Positions 51,563-61,118 of a DNA stretch of 64,000 bases are shown one piece after another. Numbering within the stretch: the stretch's first letter is position 1; the number at the start of each line of letters is the position of its first letter. The notes below the pieces were generated by a model. It was not told where the DNA came from. It did not search any database and saw nothing but the letters and a program-made list of their open reading frames with translations. The translations under genes and the position numbers were made by a program. This DNA is from Vibrio cyclitrophicus (GTDB lineage: Bacteria; Pseudomonadota; Gammaproteobacteria; Enterobacterales; Vibrionaceae): assembly GCF_024347435.1 (NCBI RefSeq), contig NZ_AP025481.1, positions 1,663,823 to 1,727,822 of the forward strand, in the 5' to 3' direction.

Positions 51563-52846
51563 ATGCAAAAATTTAAGCTTTTGCCAATAACAGTCGCAGT
51601 GGCGGCATCGCTTGCTTCACTCTCTTCTTTTGCTGCTGATACTGATATCGAAGCATTAGAAAAACGAATTCAAGAGTTAGAATCTAAGGTTGTAGAAATT
51701 GATTATGTGAACGATCAACAGCCAGCAGTTTTGACTCCAGACACGAAAGTGCCAGAAGGGATTGTATTCTCTGGTTACGCTCGTTACGGCGCACATTACT
51801 CGGATGGAGACAATCGCTATGTTGAAGTTGGTAGCTCAGGCCGCTCTCTTGGTCGTTTAGGTAACGAAGCCAACGGCGGTGAGTTTCAATTAGGAAAAAT
51901 TTTCCAAGCAGATAGCGGTGCGAAGTGGGACGTAGTGCTCATGCTTGATGATTGGAACAACGATCAGTGGGGTTCTTCTGGCGGCGTAAACTTGAAGAAA
52001 ATGTACGCTGGTGTCACTAATTTCGTTGAGAGCCAACCTGAGCTATACGCATGGGCTGGTCGTGATTTCCATCAGCGTCCACAACAAGGTTTGAACGATT
52101 ACTTCTGGATGTCTCACGATGGTCAAGGTGCGGGCTTTAACAACTTAAACCTTGGTGGCATTAAGCTAGACATGGGTTTTGTTGGTGCGGTTGATAGCGA
52201 AGACGGTGCTCTAGGTAATGATTCAGGCCGTTATGGTATTACGTCGAAACTTCACGGCATCAATGCTGGTATTGGCAACCTAGATTTGTATGCTAACTAT
52301 GGTTTCGCGTCTGAAGAAGCCGATACTATCGGGAATAAAGTAAGCGATGAAAATGCATGGCAAATCGGTGCAACTCTTGGCTTAGGTGATTCCAACAAGT
52401 TAGTTGCTAAATACGCTGACGGTGCTGATAACTCAGTATTTGAGTTAGCGGGCGATAAGCAAGTTATCTATGTAAGTTTAGAAGGTAACTACGCAACGAG
52501 CGATCAATTCATTATTGATTACCTTATATCGTACAAAGATATCTCTGGTGACGATGCAACAGAGCAGAGCGAATACGCTGGTATAGTTCGTCCACAGTAT
52601 CAATGGGATGACACGCATTCTACATGGTTAGAAGCGGGCTACGCGATGGAAGATCGTGATGATGGTTCTGAGAAAAACGGTTGGAAAGTCACGCTATCTC
52701 AAAACGTATCACTTGGTGGTCTACCTTGGAGTCGTCCAATGCTACGTTTCTACACAACAGTGGGTGATGTGGAGACTAAAGGCACAACTGAAACGGTTAC
52801 TGCAGATACACTTGCATTCGGTGCAATGTTTGAAGCTTGGTGGTAA
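51563..52846 (+). CDS. Outer-membrane carbohydrate porin (LamB-like)
   Basis: 427 residues. Signal peptide cut after SSFA, then a short coiled-coil (DIEALEKRIQELESKVVEI), as in sugar porins with a periplasmic N-terminus, then a beta-barrel with FSGYARYGAHYSDGD, RLGNEANGGEFQLGKIFQ (LamB hallmark) and WAGRDFHQRPQQGLNDYFW, ending in the aromatic MFEAWW. It would let oligosaccharides cross the outer membrane. The LacI-type site upstream links it to the glucoside ABC operon at 56.5 kb. Confidence 0.9.
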   Translation: MQKFKLLPITVAVAASLASLSSFAADTDIEALEKRIQELESKVVEIDYVNDQQPAVLTPDTKVPEGIVFSGYARYGAHYSDGDNRYVEVGSSGRSLGRLGNEANGGEFQLGKIFQADSGAKWDVVLMLDDWNNDQWGSSGGVNLKKMYAGVTNFVESQPELYAWAGRDFHQRPQQGLNDYFWMSHDGQGAGFNNLNLGGIKLDMGFVGAVDSEDGALGNDSGRYGITSKLHGINAGIGNLDLYANYGFASEEADTIGNKVSDENAWQIGATLGLGDSNKLVAKYADGADNSVFELAGDKQVIYVSLEGNYATSDQFIIDYLISYKDISGDDATEQSEYAGIVRPQYQWDDTHSTWLEAGYAMEDRDDGSEKNGWKVTLSQNVSLGGLPWSRPMLRFYTTVGDVETKGTTETVTADTLAFGAMFEAWW

Positions 52847-53027
52847 TCACAAGCTAGAAACAGCAGCTCTTTGAATTAGGCATATTTTCAAAGAGCGATG
52901 CTTTCAAATATCCATGCTTATTAAGAGCATACGTTGAAATACCTATGCTTTTAAAGAGTAAGTAATACTGTCCATTTTAGCCCTAAAGGCAGATTGATTA
53001 GGGCACGTTTCAATTAACTCCATTCTT

Positions 53028-53052
53028 GGGCACATTTTTGTGCCCTTTTTTT
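53028..53052 (+). terminator. Terminator after porin gene
   Basis: GGGCACA pairs with TGTGCCC (loop TTTT), then TTTTTTT. A further hairpin (52866-52896) lies closer to the porin stop without a T-run. Confidence 0.88.
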
Positions 53053-53075
53053 CGCCACTAGCTCAAGGAATAACT

Positions 53076-55094
53076 ATGAGACTTTCTTCCATTGTGTCTC
53101 GAGTTTATCTGGGTTTTTTTGTACTGATCGCAATTATGTTAGCCTCTGCGTGGCTAAGTATCAGTAGCAATAAGAACATCACAACTCGAATTGAAAATAT
53201 CACACAGCAAGCCACTCCACTAATGCTTCAATCGTCGGCACTTACTATTGGATTCTTGGACATTAATCGCAGCACGATTCCCTATTTATCCGCCAATTAC
53301 ATTGATGAACTCGAGCCATTAAAGCAAACCATTTTGAATAATATCAATCTGTATCAGCAGCAATTAAATTGGTTTGAAGGCAAGGACGCAGCCGGTTCAC
53401 CAATTGAATCCATGCTCAATAAAATTAATGAAACGGGAGAGTCTACGTTCGAGAAGATCGAACAAGTTTTGAATCTCTATGTATCGTATTTGGATGGCAA
53501 AGACCTTGGCTCGATGAAACAAGAGCAATTCCAGTCTGTCGTGGGGCAGCTTAATAACAGCTTAGTGAATCAATTAGCGAGTGCGGATTCGGAGAACACG
53601 CAAAAAGCAGTCGAAGCCTTGTTGGTGCAATTGAGTTTGATTGCCGCAGAAGCAAATGAGGCCTTTTCGCTGCAAACCTCATCTGAGGTTCGTAGTATCG
53701 AACGCCGTCTGCACAGTCGTAAAGAACGATTTGAAGAAGCGGTCACTGACCTAGAGGCATTAAATCCAGTTTTGATGCGACGTAGCAAACAGTCTTTGTT
53801 GTTACTCGCTTTGCATGCCTTTTCTGAGCAAGGCTCAGTTGCAACCCACATGGAGACTGTAAAAAGACATGAGGTTATCGCGCAACAAAGAGTGGATATA
53901 GAACAGCTAATTGACGTTCAGTTAGCTCATTTCGATGAGCTTTCTATGTACGCGGAAAACACCGCGACACGTTTATATCAAGAGTCGATAGATTCGTCTA
54001 ATCAGGCGCTTTTGATGCAATTCATCATCTCGGCATCATCGGTTTTCGTTGCTATGTTGATCGGGTTGAACATTGCCAAAGGGATCCGTAAGCCAAGTAA
54101 ACTTGTGCAAAGTGCTTTAGACCAAGTCGCCAATAAGGATCTGAGCTCTAGGGTTGAGTATCGATCAAGCAATGAATTTGGTTCAGTCAGTGACAAAGTT
54201 AATTTGGTGATTAGCCATCTAGCTCAAATGATTGAGAACATGCGTAATTCGTCGATGCATTTACAGCAAGCTTCCTTGGAGAACCAAAGCACTAGTCGTT
54301 CACTGCGTGAAGCGATGCAAGACCAGACCAATCAAACTGTGATGGTGGCAACTGCGATGGAGCAAATTGAGTGTTCTGTAACGGAAATAACCCAAGCGGC
54401 CAATCAAACTTTAACCCTAGTGACCGAAGCGGTGTCCAGTTCAAGTGATGGTCAAAAGACCATGGATAAAAGCGTTGAGATGATGAGTGGTTTAGAAAGT
54501 CAACTGGCTGAATCGACAGTGACTATTGCTCAGCTGGAAAAAGAGAGTGCTAGCATTGGTTCGATTCTCGATGTGATATCGGGGATATCAGAGCAAACGA
54601 ATCTATTGGCACTTAACGCGGCCATTGAAGCGGCACGAGCAGGAGAGCAAGGAAGAGGCTTTTCTGTGGTTGCCGATGAAGTTCGAGTATTGGCTGCGAA
54701 AACCAACGCATCGACTCAAGAGATTCACCATAAAATTGAACAACTGCAAACCAGTTCTAAGCTAGCCGTTGAACAAATCAATCAATGTGTGGTGGGTATG
54801 GTTCAATGCGTAGCACAAACTGGGGAGGTCAACCACTCAATCTCTAAGGTGTTTGGTCTTCTCAATGAAGTCGAACAAAGAAGCCATCAGATCGCTACCG
54901 CGACCACAGAACATCAGGTTGTGGCTTCTCAAGTCACGCAAAATATCAGTCAGATACATATGTTGGCAGAAGAGAACTCCGAGCGATCTCAGGTACTTTT
55001 CTCACATGGCCAACAGCTTGAAGTGATGTCTCAAGAGCAATTCTCGTTAACGCAGGAATTTAAGTTAGCGGAGCATCCAAGTCACAAGGATTAG
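53076..55094 (+). CDS. Methyl-accepting chemotaxis protein
   Basis: 672 residues. First membrane segment about 11-32, a periplasmic helical sensor of about 280 residues, second segment near 315-333 ([19 protein letters not shown]), HAMP, then the signalling domain with the hairpin tip [37 protein letters not shown] chose ATG 53076, with AAGGA before it; an upstream in-frame ATG lies in the porin terminator. It lacks a CheR-tethering pentapeptide at the C-terminus. Placed between porin and LacI genes, it may sense the transported sugar or its binding protein. Confidence 0.9.
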   Translation: MRLSSIVSRVYLGFFVLIAIMLASAWLSISSNKNITTRIENITQQATPLMLQSSALTIGFLDINRSTIPYLSANYIDELEPLKQTILNNINLYQQQLNWFEGKDAAGSPIESMLNKINETGESTFEKIEQVLNLYVSYLDGKDLGSMKQEQFQSVVGQLNNSLVNQLASADSENTQKAVEALLVQLSLIAAEANEAFSLQTSSEVRSIERRLHSRKERFEEAVTDLEALNPVLMRRSKQSLLLLALHAFSEQGSVATHMETVKRHEVIAQQRVDIEQLIDVQLAHFDELSMYAENTATRLYQESIDSSNQALLMQFIISASSVFVAMLIGLNIAKGIRKPSKLVQSALDQVANKDLSSRVEYRSSNEFGSVSDKVNLVISHLAQMIENMRNSSMHLQQASLENQSTSRSLREAMQDQTNQTVMVATAMEQIECSVTEITQAANQTLTLVTEAVSSSSDGQKTMDKSVEMMSGLESQLAESTVTIAQLEKESASIGSILDVISGISEQTNLLALNAAIEAARAGEQGRGFSVVADEVRVLAAKTNASTQEIHHKIEQLQTSSKLAVEQINQCVVGMVQCVAQTGEVNHSISKVFGLLNEVEQRSHQIATATTEHQVVASQVTQNISQIHMLAEENSERSQVLFSHGQQLEVMSQEQFSLTQEFKLAEHPSHKD

Positions 55095-55124
55095 TCACAA
55101 CATCGAGTTTATCGGAGATTTCGC

Positions 55125-55148
55125 GCCCAGCCTTATGCTGGGCTTTTT
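55125..55148 (+). terminator. Terminator after chemoreceptor gene
   Basis: GCCCAGC pairs with GCTGGGC (loop CTTAT), followed by TTTTT. Confidence 0.88.
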
Positions 55149-55391
55149 GTCTCTGGGTACGTGAATTACAGAAGGAGTGAAATGTTCTCATACAATTTCG
55201 TATTGCCCTTGAAACAATAAGGTCAATTTTGTTCCGTATATTACCGTCTGCTGTGGGGGCTGCACCAAATAGTGCTTTCAAAAAAAGGGGGACCTAGACG
55301 GATTTTTTGAGTTTACGCATTAATAATAGAACAGCGTTCTTATTGCTTTAGCCATAATCTCATGAAACAGTTTCATGGTATGAAGGGAATC

Positions 55392-55405
55392 TGTAAGCGC
55401 TTTCA
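55392..55405. promoter_or_regulatory. LacI-type operator, upstream copy
   Basis: TGTAAGCGCTTTCA fits the regulon palindrome. Its centre lies 99 bp from that of the second copy at 55491, with a CRP-like site between them, a layout that would allow looping. The spacer 55149-55528 holds no gene. Confidence 0.7.
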
Positions 55406-55442
55406 TGATTTCCATAACTGGCCTTTTTAGCGCCGGGTTTAG

Positions 55443-55458
55443 TGTGATGACACTCACT
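55443..55458. promoter_or_regulatory. CRP-like site upstream of lacI-family gene
   Basis: TGTGA-TGACAC-TCACT differs from TGTGA-N6-TCACA at one base and lies between the two LacI-type operators. Confidence 0.65.
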
Positions 55459-55490
55459 TCAACTAAAACGTATTTTCTTAATAATCGTTT

Positions 55491-55504
55491 TGTAAGCGGT
55501 TACA
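55491..55504. promoter_or_regulatory. LacI-type operator, promoter-proximal copy
   Basis: TGTAAGCGGTTACA, a near-perfect palindrome ending 24 bp before the GTG start of the LacI-family gene; consistent with autorepression. Confidence 0.7.
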
Positions 55505-55528
55505 AGCTAATGAAGTATCGAGGTTCGA

Positions 55529-56536
55529 GTGGCGACAATTAAACACGTATCAGAACATGCAGGTGTGTCTCAGGCGACAGTGTCTAGGGTTATCAATGGC
55601 ACCAGTAGAGTGAGTCATGACAAGAAGCTAAAGGTTGAAAAAGCGATCAAAGAGTTGGGGTATCGTCCGAACTCCATCGCTCAAGCCTTGGCTTCAAGTC
55701 GTACAGGTAGTGTTGGTGTTGTTGTTCCAGAACTTGGCGGTTCGTTCTATTCAGGCATTTTGCATTGTATAGAAGAGAACTTACGCCGCTTTGGTTACCA
55801 CGCTGTCGTCACGGCGGGTTCTAACACTGAGCAAGGGCAGCGCGAGTCTGTAGAGTTTTTATTGGGGCGTCGAGTTGATGCTTTGATTCTTCATACTCAA
55901 CTGCTGAGTGATGACTATTTAATTGAATTGGAAGAACAGGGGACCCCTGTGGTTTTGATTAACCGCTTCATCCCAGAAATGGCGATGAGTTGCATAGACA
56001 TTGATAACGAAGTCGGGGGGCTACTCGCTACTCAATATCTTTTGCAAAAGGGACATACAGATATCGCGTGTATTACCGGGCCTTTAGATAAAGCAGATGC
56101 TAGGGGGCGTTTGCAAGGTTATCGAAAGGCTTTGGAAGAAGCGGGTGTGCCATACGATGAAGCTTTGGTCTCAGAGGCGGGGTTTACCGAAGAGACTGGT
56201 ATCAGCGCTATGAAGAAGTTGATCAACCGCAAGTGTCGGTTCACGGCCGTATTTGCTTCAAACGATCACATGGCATTTGGCGCATTCGAAGTCTTACATC
56301 AGGAGGGATTGTCTGTTCCGAAGGACGTCTCACTGGTGGGCTTTGATAACACCATCTTCGCGCGTTATCTGACCCCTAGTTTGACCACCATTAACTTCCC
56401 CATTGAAGAGATGAGCATTGAAGCAGTGCAGCTCACTCTACAAAAGCTAAAAAAAATAAAACATGACGTGAACTTTAAATTGCTGCCGACGTTGGTCACT
56501 AGAAACTCGGTATTGGATTTACCAGTTACCCTATAA
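55529..56536 (+). CDS. LacI-family sugar-responsive regulator
   Basis: 335 residues from a GTG start, preceded by GAGG. The headpiece ATIKHVSEHAGVSQATVSRVING with hinge YRPNSIAQALASSRT is diagnostic; the periplasmic-binding-like effector domain follows (VGVVVPELGGSFYSGIL, RVDALILHTQ, FTAVFASNDHMAFGAFEVL, SLVGFDNTIFARYLTPSLTTI). It resembles the group with AscG/GalR-like effector domains. First gene of the operon; the binding-protein gene starts 18 bases later. It probably represses this operon and the porin gene through TGnAAGCGnTTnCA sites. Confidence 0.92.
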   Translation: MATIKHVSEHAGVSQATVSRVINGTSRVSHDKKLKVEKAIKELGYRPNSIAQALASSRTGSVGVVVPELGGSFYSGILHCIEENLRRFGYHAVVTAGSNTEQGQRESVEFLLGRRVDALILHTQLLSDDYLIELEEQGTPVVLINRFIPEMAMSCIDIDNEVGGLLATQYLLQKGHTDIACITGPLDKADARGRLQGYRKALEEAGVPYDEALVSEAGFTEETGISAMKKLINRKCRFTAVFASNDHMAFGAFEVLHQEGLSVPKDVSLVGFDNTIFARYLTPSLTTINFPIEEMSIEAVQLTLQKLKKIKHDVNFKLLPTLVTRNSVLDLPVTL

Positions 56537-56554
56537 AAACATTAAGGATAGAAC

Positions 56555-57802
56555 ATGAAATTTAAGACCTTAGCGCTTTCATGCGCGGTTGCTTTAGGAT
56601 TAGGTACAACAGCTGTGAATGCCGCTGACAAAGAAATTCGTTTTGACGGTTTCCCTGATTTTGATAGCAGCCTAAAGGTATTGCTGCCTGATTTCGAAAA
56701 GGAAACGGGTATCAAAGTCGATTACCTAATGAATAACCATGGTGACCACCACACTAAGTTAACCACAAACTTAGCAACCGGCTCTGGAGCGGGTGACGTG
56801 ATCGTAGTGGATGTAGAAAAAATCGGTCCATTCGTTGGCTCTGGCGGCCTAGTTAACCTGTCTGAAAACTACGGTGCAGATAAGTACGAAGAACGATTCG
56901 CACCTTACGCATGGGCACAAGGCAAAGGCGCTGATGGCAACATGTACGGCATTCCGGTCGACCTTGGCCCTGGTGTGATGTACTACCGCACTGACGTATT
57001 TGAAAAAGCGGGTATTGATGTAGAAGAAGCAATCAAAGATTGGGATTCATACATTGCTGCTGGTGAAAAGCTGAAAGAGCAAAATGTACAACTGATTGCT
57101 TCAGCGGCTGATGTAGCACAAGCGATTATCTTCACGACCGTTCCTGAAGGTGAAGGTCTTTACTTCGATAAAGATGGCAACCCAGTTGTGACATCAGAAC
57201 GTTTCGTTCACGCTTTTGAAGTAGCGAAAGAGATTCGCGACAAAGGCTTAGACGGTCGTATTCTGGCTTGGTCTAACGAATGGTACGAAGGCTTCCGCAA
57301 CGGCACGTTTGCAACTCAACTTTCTGGCGCTTGGCTTCTTGGTCACCTAAATAACTGGATTGCTCCTGAAACTAAAGGTAAGTGGGCAGTAGAAAACCTA
57401 CCTGATGGCATCTACGGCAGCTGGGGTGGTTCATTCCTTTCTATTCCAACGCAATCAGAGAATCCTGATGAAGCGTGGGCTCTTATTAAATACATGACGA
57501 CTGAGCGCGAAGTTCAGCTTAAGCACTTCGAAACGATTGCTGCTTTCCCGGCGAACGTAACGACATATGACGATGAATTGTTCCAAGAAGAAGTGGAGTT
57601 CCTAGGCGGACAAAAAGCTCGTCTTATCTTTGCTGAAGTCGCACAGAATATTAAGCCAGTATCTCCAGCGCAAGGCGATCACGTTGCACGTTCTATTATT
57701 TTAGAGAACGCATTGATGGAAGTACTTGATGAAGGTAAAGACATCGAAACAGCGCTTAAAGAGGCTGAGCGTCTAATCAAACGTCGTACCCGTAATCTTT
57801 AA
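56555..57802 (+). CDS. Periplasmic sugar-binding protein (family 1 SBP)
   Basis: 415 residues with a signal peptide cut after AVNA. MalE/UgpB-like fold: LLPDFEKETGIKVDYLMNNHGDHHTKL, VIVVDVEKIGPFVGSGGLVNL, MYGIPVDLGPGVMYYRTDVFEKAG, WGGSFLSIPTQSENPDEAWALIKYM. It captures an oligosaccharide, likely a beta-glucan disaccharide or oligomer given the GH1 and GH94 genes downstream. An intercistronic stem-loop follows it, often a sign of higher receptor expression. Confidence 0.92.
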   Translation: MKFKTLALSCAVALGLGTTAVNAADKEIRFDGFPDFDSSLKVLLPDFEKETGIKVDYLMNNHGDHHTKLTTNLATGSGAGDVIVVDVEKIGPFVGSGGLVNLSENYGADKYEERFAPYAWAQGKGADGNMYGIPVDLGPGVMYYRTDVFEKAGIDVEEAIKDWDSYIAAGEKLKEQNVQLIASAADVAQAIIFTTVPEGEGLYFDKDGNPVVTSERFVHAFEVAKEIRDKGLDGRILAWSNEWYEGFRNGTFATQLSGAWLLGHLNNWIAPETKGKWAVENLPDGIYGSWGGSFLSIPTQSENPDEAWALIKYMTTEREVQLKHFETIAAFPANVTTYDDELFQEEVEFLGGQKARLIFAEVAQNIKPVSPAQGDHVARSIILENALMEVLDEGKDIETALKEAERLIKRRTRNL

Positions 57803-57825
57803 TTTGTTCTTTTTTTAAGTAAGTG

Positions 57826-57853
57826 AGGAAGCGTGGATAACGCGCTTCCTTTT
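57826..57853 (+). other. Intercistronic stem-loop after binding-protein gene
   Basis: AGGAAGCG (57826-57833) pairs with CGCTTCCT (57843-57850), followed by TTTC. It probably attenuates read-through or protects the binding-protein mRNA, giving excess receptor over permeases. Confidence 0.7.
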
Positions 57854-57869
57854 CTAAGAGGTCGTTACT

Positions 57870-58856
57870 ATGAATCATACAGCGAGCACAACGATAGAAC
57901 CTTCGGAGCAAAGCTTTTTTTCTCGCCTAAATTTGAAAGCGCTTTCACCGTATGGATTTCTTCTGCCGTTTCTGATCATTTTTTCTGTATTTGGGATCTT
58001 CCCGCTGTTGTTCTCTGTTTATCTGTCGTTCCACGAGTGGAACCCGGTAAGAGGCATGGATGCGATGGAGTTCGTTGGTTTTGAGAACTATCACATTGCA
58101 TTGACTGACCCATGGTTATGGCGTTCGTTGAAGAACACATTGTGGCTAGCGGTTACGTCAGGTGTGGCTCAACACTTGGTTGCAATTCCAGTGGCTTACA
58201 TGCTGGTTTCAATGGGTGACCGTATGCGTCACTGGCTAACATCGGCGTACTTTCTTCCGTTCATTACATCAACGGTCGCAGCGTCACTGATTTTCTTCAA
58301 CATGTACTCTCCTAACTCAGGAATAATCAACCAAACGCTAATGGCTCTCGCCGATAGCACACTGTTTGGCTGGGCATTCGCTTGGGTTAACGATTTCCAA
58401 CCAATCCGCTGGCTAGACGATGCCACTATGGTGAAACCGTCAATCGCAATCATGGTGTTTTGGAAATACACAGGTTTTAACATTGTTCTGTACACCACAG
58501 GTTTGATGACGATTCCGAAAGACATTTTAGAAGCAGCTCGTATGGATGGCGCTAATGCTTTCCGCCGCTTCTGGAATATCTCACTGCCTATGATTCGTCC
58601 GTTTATCTTCTTCGCTATCACAATGACCATCATCGGCAACTTGCAGATGTTTGAAGAACCGTTCGTTTTAACACGTGGTACGGGTGGTACAGGTCAATCT
58701 GGTTTAACCATTTCGATGTACCTCTACAAAGTGGGTTGGGAATGGTTAGAAATGGGTACAGCGTCAGCAATCTCTTGGCTGCTATTCGCTCTCATCGCAA
58801 CGTGTACCTTGGTTCAATTTATATTCTTCGGTAAGAAAGGCTTAGGGGAACATTAA
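57870..58856 (+). CDS. Sugar ABC permease (MalF/UgpA type)
   Basis: 328 residues, about six membrane segments. FLLPFLIIFSVFGIFPLLFSVYLSF is the usual start; the EAA loop reads EAARMDGANAFRRFWNISLPMIRP, the contact site for the ATPase. It pairs with the next gene product to form the transmembrane channel. Its codons for residues about 22-26 contain a perfect LacI-type operator (57934-57947). Confidence 0.93.
   Translation: MNHTASTTIEPSEQSFFSRLNLKALSPYGFLLPFLIIFSVFGIFPLLFSVYLSFHEWNPVRGMDAMEFVGFENYHIALTDPWLWRSLKNTLWLAVTSGVAQHLVAIPVAYMLVSMGDRMRHWLTSAYFLPFITSTVAASLIFFNMYSPNSGIINQTLMALADSTLFGWAFAWVNDFQPIRWLDDATMVKPSIAIMVFWKYTGFNIVLYTTGLMTIPKDILEAARMDGANAFRRFWNISLPMIRPFIFFAITMTIIGNLQMFEEPFVLTRGTGGTGQSGLTISMYLYKVGWEWLEMGTASAISWLLFALIATCTLVQFIFFGKKGLGEH
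57934..57947. promoter_or_regulatory. Intragenic perfect LacI-type palindrome
   Basis: TGAAAGCGCTTTCA is a perfect 14-bp palindrome matching the regulon consensus, lying 64 bp inside the first permease gene. It could be a roadblock or auxiliary operator, or chance codon use. Confidence 0.5.
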
Positions 58857-58857
58857 T

Positions 58858-59751
58858 ATGTCGACATCAATTAAGACAAATACCTCACCACTAAGTGGCC
58901 TAATGCCAAGCGAACGCAGCATGTACATCATGACTAAGATCTTGATGGTTATGCTCGGCATATTACTGGTTGTGTCAGCGATTATTACGGTATTCCCGTT
59001 CGTGTGGTCAGCCTTGCTTTCAACACGTGACCGTTCAGAAATTTTTGGCTCGGGCATCAGTTTTGCCATTGGCGATAGCTTAGCGGTTAACTACGCAAAA
59101 CTGCTGGAAATCATGCCGTTCTGGAAGGCGATGTTTAACTCTATTTACGTGGCCTTCCTAGGCACAACTATCTCGCTGCTGTTCTGTAGCATGGGTGGTT
59201 ACGCGTTTGCAGTGTTTAAGTTCCGCGGAAAAAACGTGCTGTTTGGCATGTTGGTTGGCTCGATGGCGATTCCGCCGGTGCTTAGCTTGATTCCATACTT
59301 CATGATCGTGAAATTTCTAGGGTTGCTAGATAACCACATGGCGGTGTGGCTACCGTTCACTACCACACCATTTGGTATCTTTCTGATGCGTCAGCACGTG
59401 ATTGCATCGATTCCTAAAGAGTTGTTAGAAGCGGCGAAGTTAGATGGTGCTGGTGAATTTAGAACGTACTGGAGTGTGGTGCTCCCGTTGATGAAGCCTG
59501 CACTCGCAACATTGGCTATCGTTCAGTTCGTTTTCTTCTGGAACATGTTTATGCAGCCTCTCGTGGTGCTCAACAACCCAGATAACTATGTTATTACGCA
59601 AGCACTTCGAAGTGTTCAAGGTATTCCGAATACGCCATGGGGCGCGGTAATGCTAGGCACCACAATTTCTATTTTACCGCTCGTGATTACTTACTTGTTC
59701 GCATCAAAACAGATGATCAGTGGGTTAACGTCCGGCGCAGTTAAAGGTTAG
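58858..59751 (+). CDS. Sugar ABC permease (MalG/UgpE type)
   Basis: 297 residues, six membrane segments, EAA loop EAAKLDGAGEFRTYWSVVLPLMKPALAT. It starts one base after the stop of the first permease gene, so translation is coupled. It completes the heterodimeric channel. Confidence 0.93.
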   Translation: MSTSIKTNTSPLSGLMPSERSMYIMTKILMVMLGILLVVSAIITVFPFVWSALLSTRDRSEIFGSGISFAIGDSLAVNYAKLLEIMPFWKAMFNSIYVAFLGTTISLLFCSMGGYAFAVFKFRGKNVLFGMLVGSMAIPPVLSLIPYFMIVKFLGLLDNHMAVWLPFTTTPFGIFLMRQHVIASIPKELLEAAKLDGAGEFRTYWSVVLPLMKPALATLAIVQFVFFWNMFMQPLVVLNNPDNYVITQALRSVQGIPNTPWGAVMLGTTISILPLVITYLFASKQMISGLTSGAVKG

Positions 59752-59768
59752 GTTTAAGGGTTATAACA

Positions 59769-61118
59769 ATGAATAAATTTCAACTTCCAAGTGATTCAAA
59801 GTTACGCAGTAAGGAATTTGTATTCGGTGTCGCGACATCTTCATACCAAATTGAAGGCGGCGTAGCAGAGGGCGGTCGCACACCGTCTATCTGGGACACG
59901 TTCTGCAAAAAGCCGGGTAAGGTTGATAACGGAGACAATGGTGACGTGGCGTGTGATCACTACCATTTGTGGAAACAAGACATCGAGATGATACAAGGCT
60001 TAGGCGTTGATGCTTACCGTCTCTCTATTGCATGGCCGCGCATCCTGCCGCAAGACGGTGTAGTGAATCAGCAAGGTCTAGAGTTTTACGAGCAAATTAT
60101 TGATGAGTGCCATGCTCGTGGAATGAAGGTGTATGTGACGCTGTATCACTGGGATCTTCCGCAATACCTTGAAGATAAGGGTGGCTGGCTAAACCGAGAA
60201 ACGTCTTACAAATTCGCAGAATACGCAGAAGCCGTAAGTGACTATTTTGGTAACAAAATTGACGTTTACACTACGCTGAACGAACCGTTTGTCTCTGCAT
60301 TCCTTGGTTACCGCTGGGGCGAACACGCGCCAGGTATCAAGGGTGAAAAAGAGGGCTACTTAGCGTCTCACCATCTAATGTTGGCACATGGTCTGGCAAT
60401 GCCGATTCTTAGAAAGAATGCACCTCACGCTAAGCATGGTGTGGTATTCAATGCGACACCAGCTTACCCATTAATGCCGCAAGACCAAGGTGCTGCGGAT
60501 TATTGTGAAGCGGAAAACTTTCACTGGTTTATTGACCCAGTATTGAAAGGTGAATACCCACAGTTAGTGGTTGAACGCCAAGCGATGAACATGCCGATGA
60601 TTTTAGAAGGCGATCTCGACATCATCAGTGCACCAGTGGATTACATCGGTATCAACTACTACACACGCAACGTCGCTCGTTTCAATGAAAACGGTGATAT
60701 TGAGTCTGTAAAACAAACCGATGCTGAGCACACCTATATTGGTTGGGAAATCAACCCGCAAGGTTTAACCGATTTATTGATAAGACTGGATGATCGTTAC
60801 GAAAATATGCCGCCTATCTACATCACAGAGAACGGCGCAGCAGGTAACGACGAATGTGTTAACGGACAAGTGATGGATGAGCAACGAGTTCGTTATTTCC
60901 AAGGTCATATCGAAGCGGTGCATAACGCAGTAGAAGCGGGCGTGCGAGTCGATGGTTACTTCGCCTGGAGCCTAATGGACAACTTTGAATGGGCGTTCGG
61001 CTACTGCCAACGTTTCGGCATTATCCACGTTGATTACCAAACCCAAAAAAGAACATTAAAACAGAGTGCTATCGCATACCAAAATATGCTTCTAGAGCGC
61101 GCTGAGGAGAACAAGTAA
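59769..61118 (+). CDS. GH1 beta-glucosidase
   Basis: 449 residues, no signal peptide, thus cytosolic. Acid/base Glu172 in TLNEPF, nucleophile Glu354 in YITENGA, N-terminal GVATSSYQIEGG and C-terminal GYFAWSLMDNFEWAFGY are GH1 landmarks. It releases glucose from beta-glucosides such as cellobiose or laminaribiose entering through the ABC importer. It is not of the 6-phospho type by context (ABC rather than PTS uptake). Its stop overlaps the next start by one base (TAATG). Confidence 0.95.
   Translation: MNKFQLPSDSKLRSKEFVFGVATSSYQIEGGVAEGGRTPSIWDTFCKKPGKVDNGDNGDVACDHYHLWKQDIEMIQGLGVDAYRLSIAWPRILPQDGVVNQQGLEFYEQIIDECHARGMKVYVTLYHWDLPQYLEDKGGWLNRETSYKFAEYAEAVSDYFGNKIDVYTTLNEPFVSAFLGYRWGEHAPGIKGEKEGYLASHHLMLAHGLAMPILRKNAPHAKHGVVFNATPAYPLMPQDQGAADYCEAENFHWFIDPVLKGEYPQLVVERQAMNMPMILEGDLDIISAPVDYIGINYYTRNVARFNENGDIESVKQTDAEHTYIGWEINPQGLTDLLIRLDDRYENMPPIYITENGAAGNDECVNGQVMDEQRVRYFQGHIEAVHNAVEAGVRVDGYFAWSLMDNFEWAFGYCQRFGIIHVDYQTQKRTLKQSAIAYQNMLLERAEENK

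Noticed and set aside
57833..58084. Alternative frame overlapping the first sugar permease
   Set aside because: It runs out of frame with the permease, whose membrane profile and EAA loop are clear from 57870.
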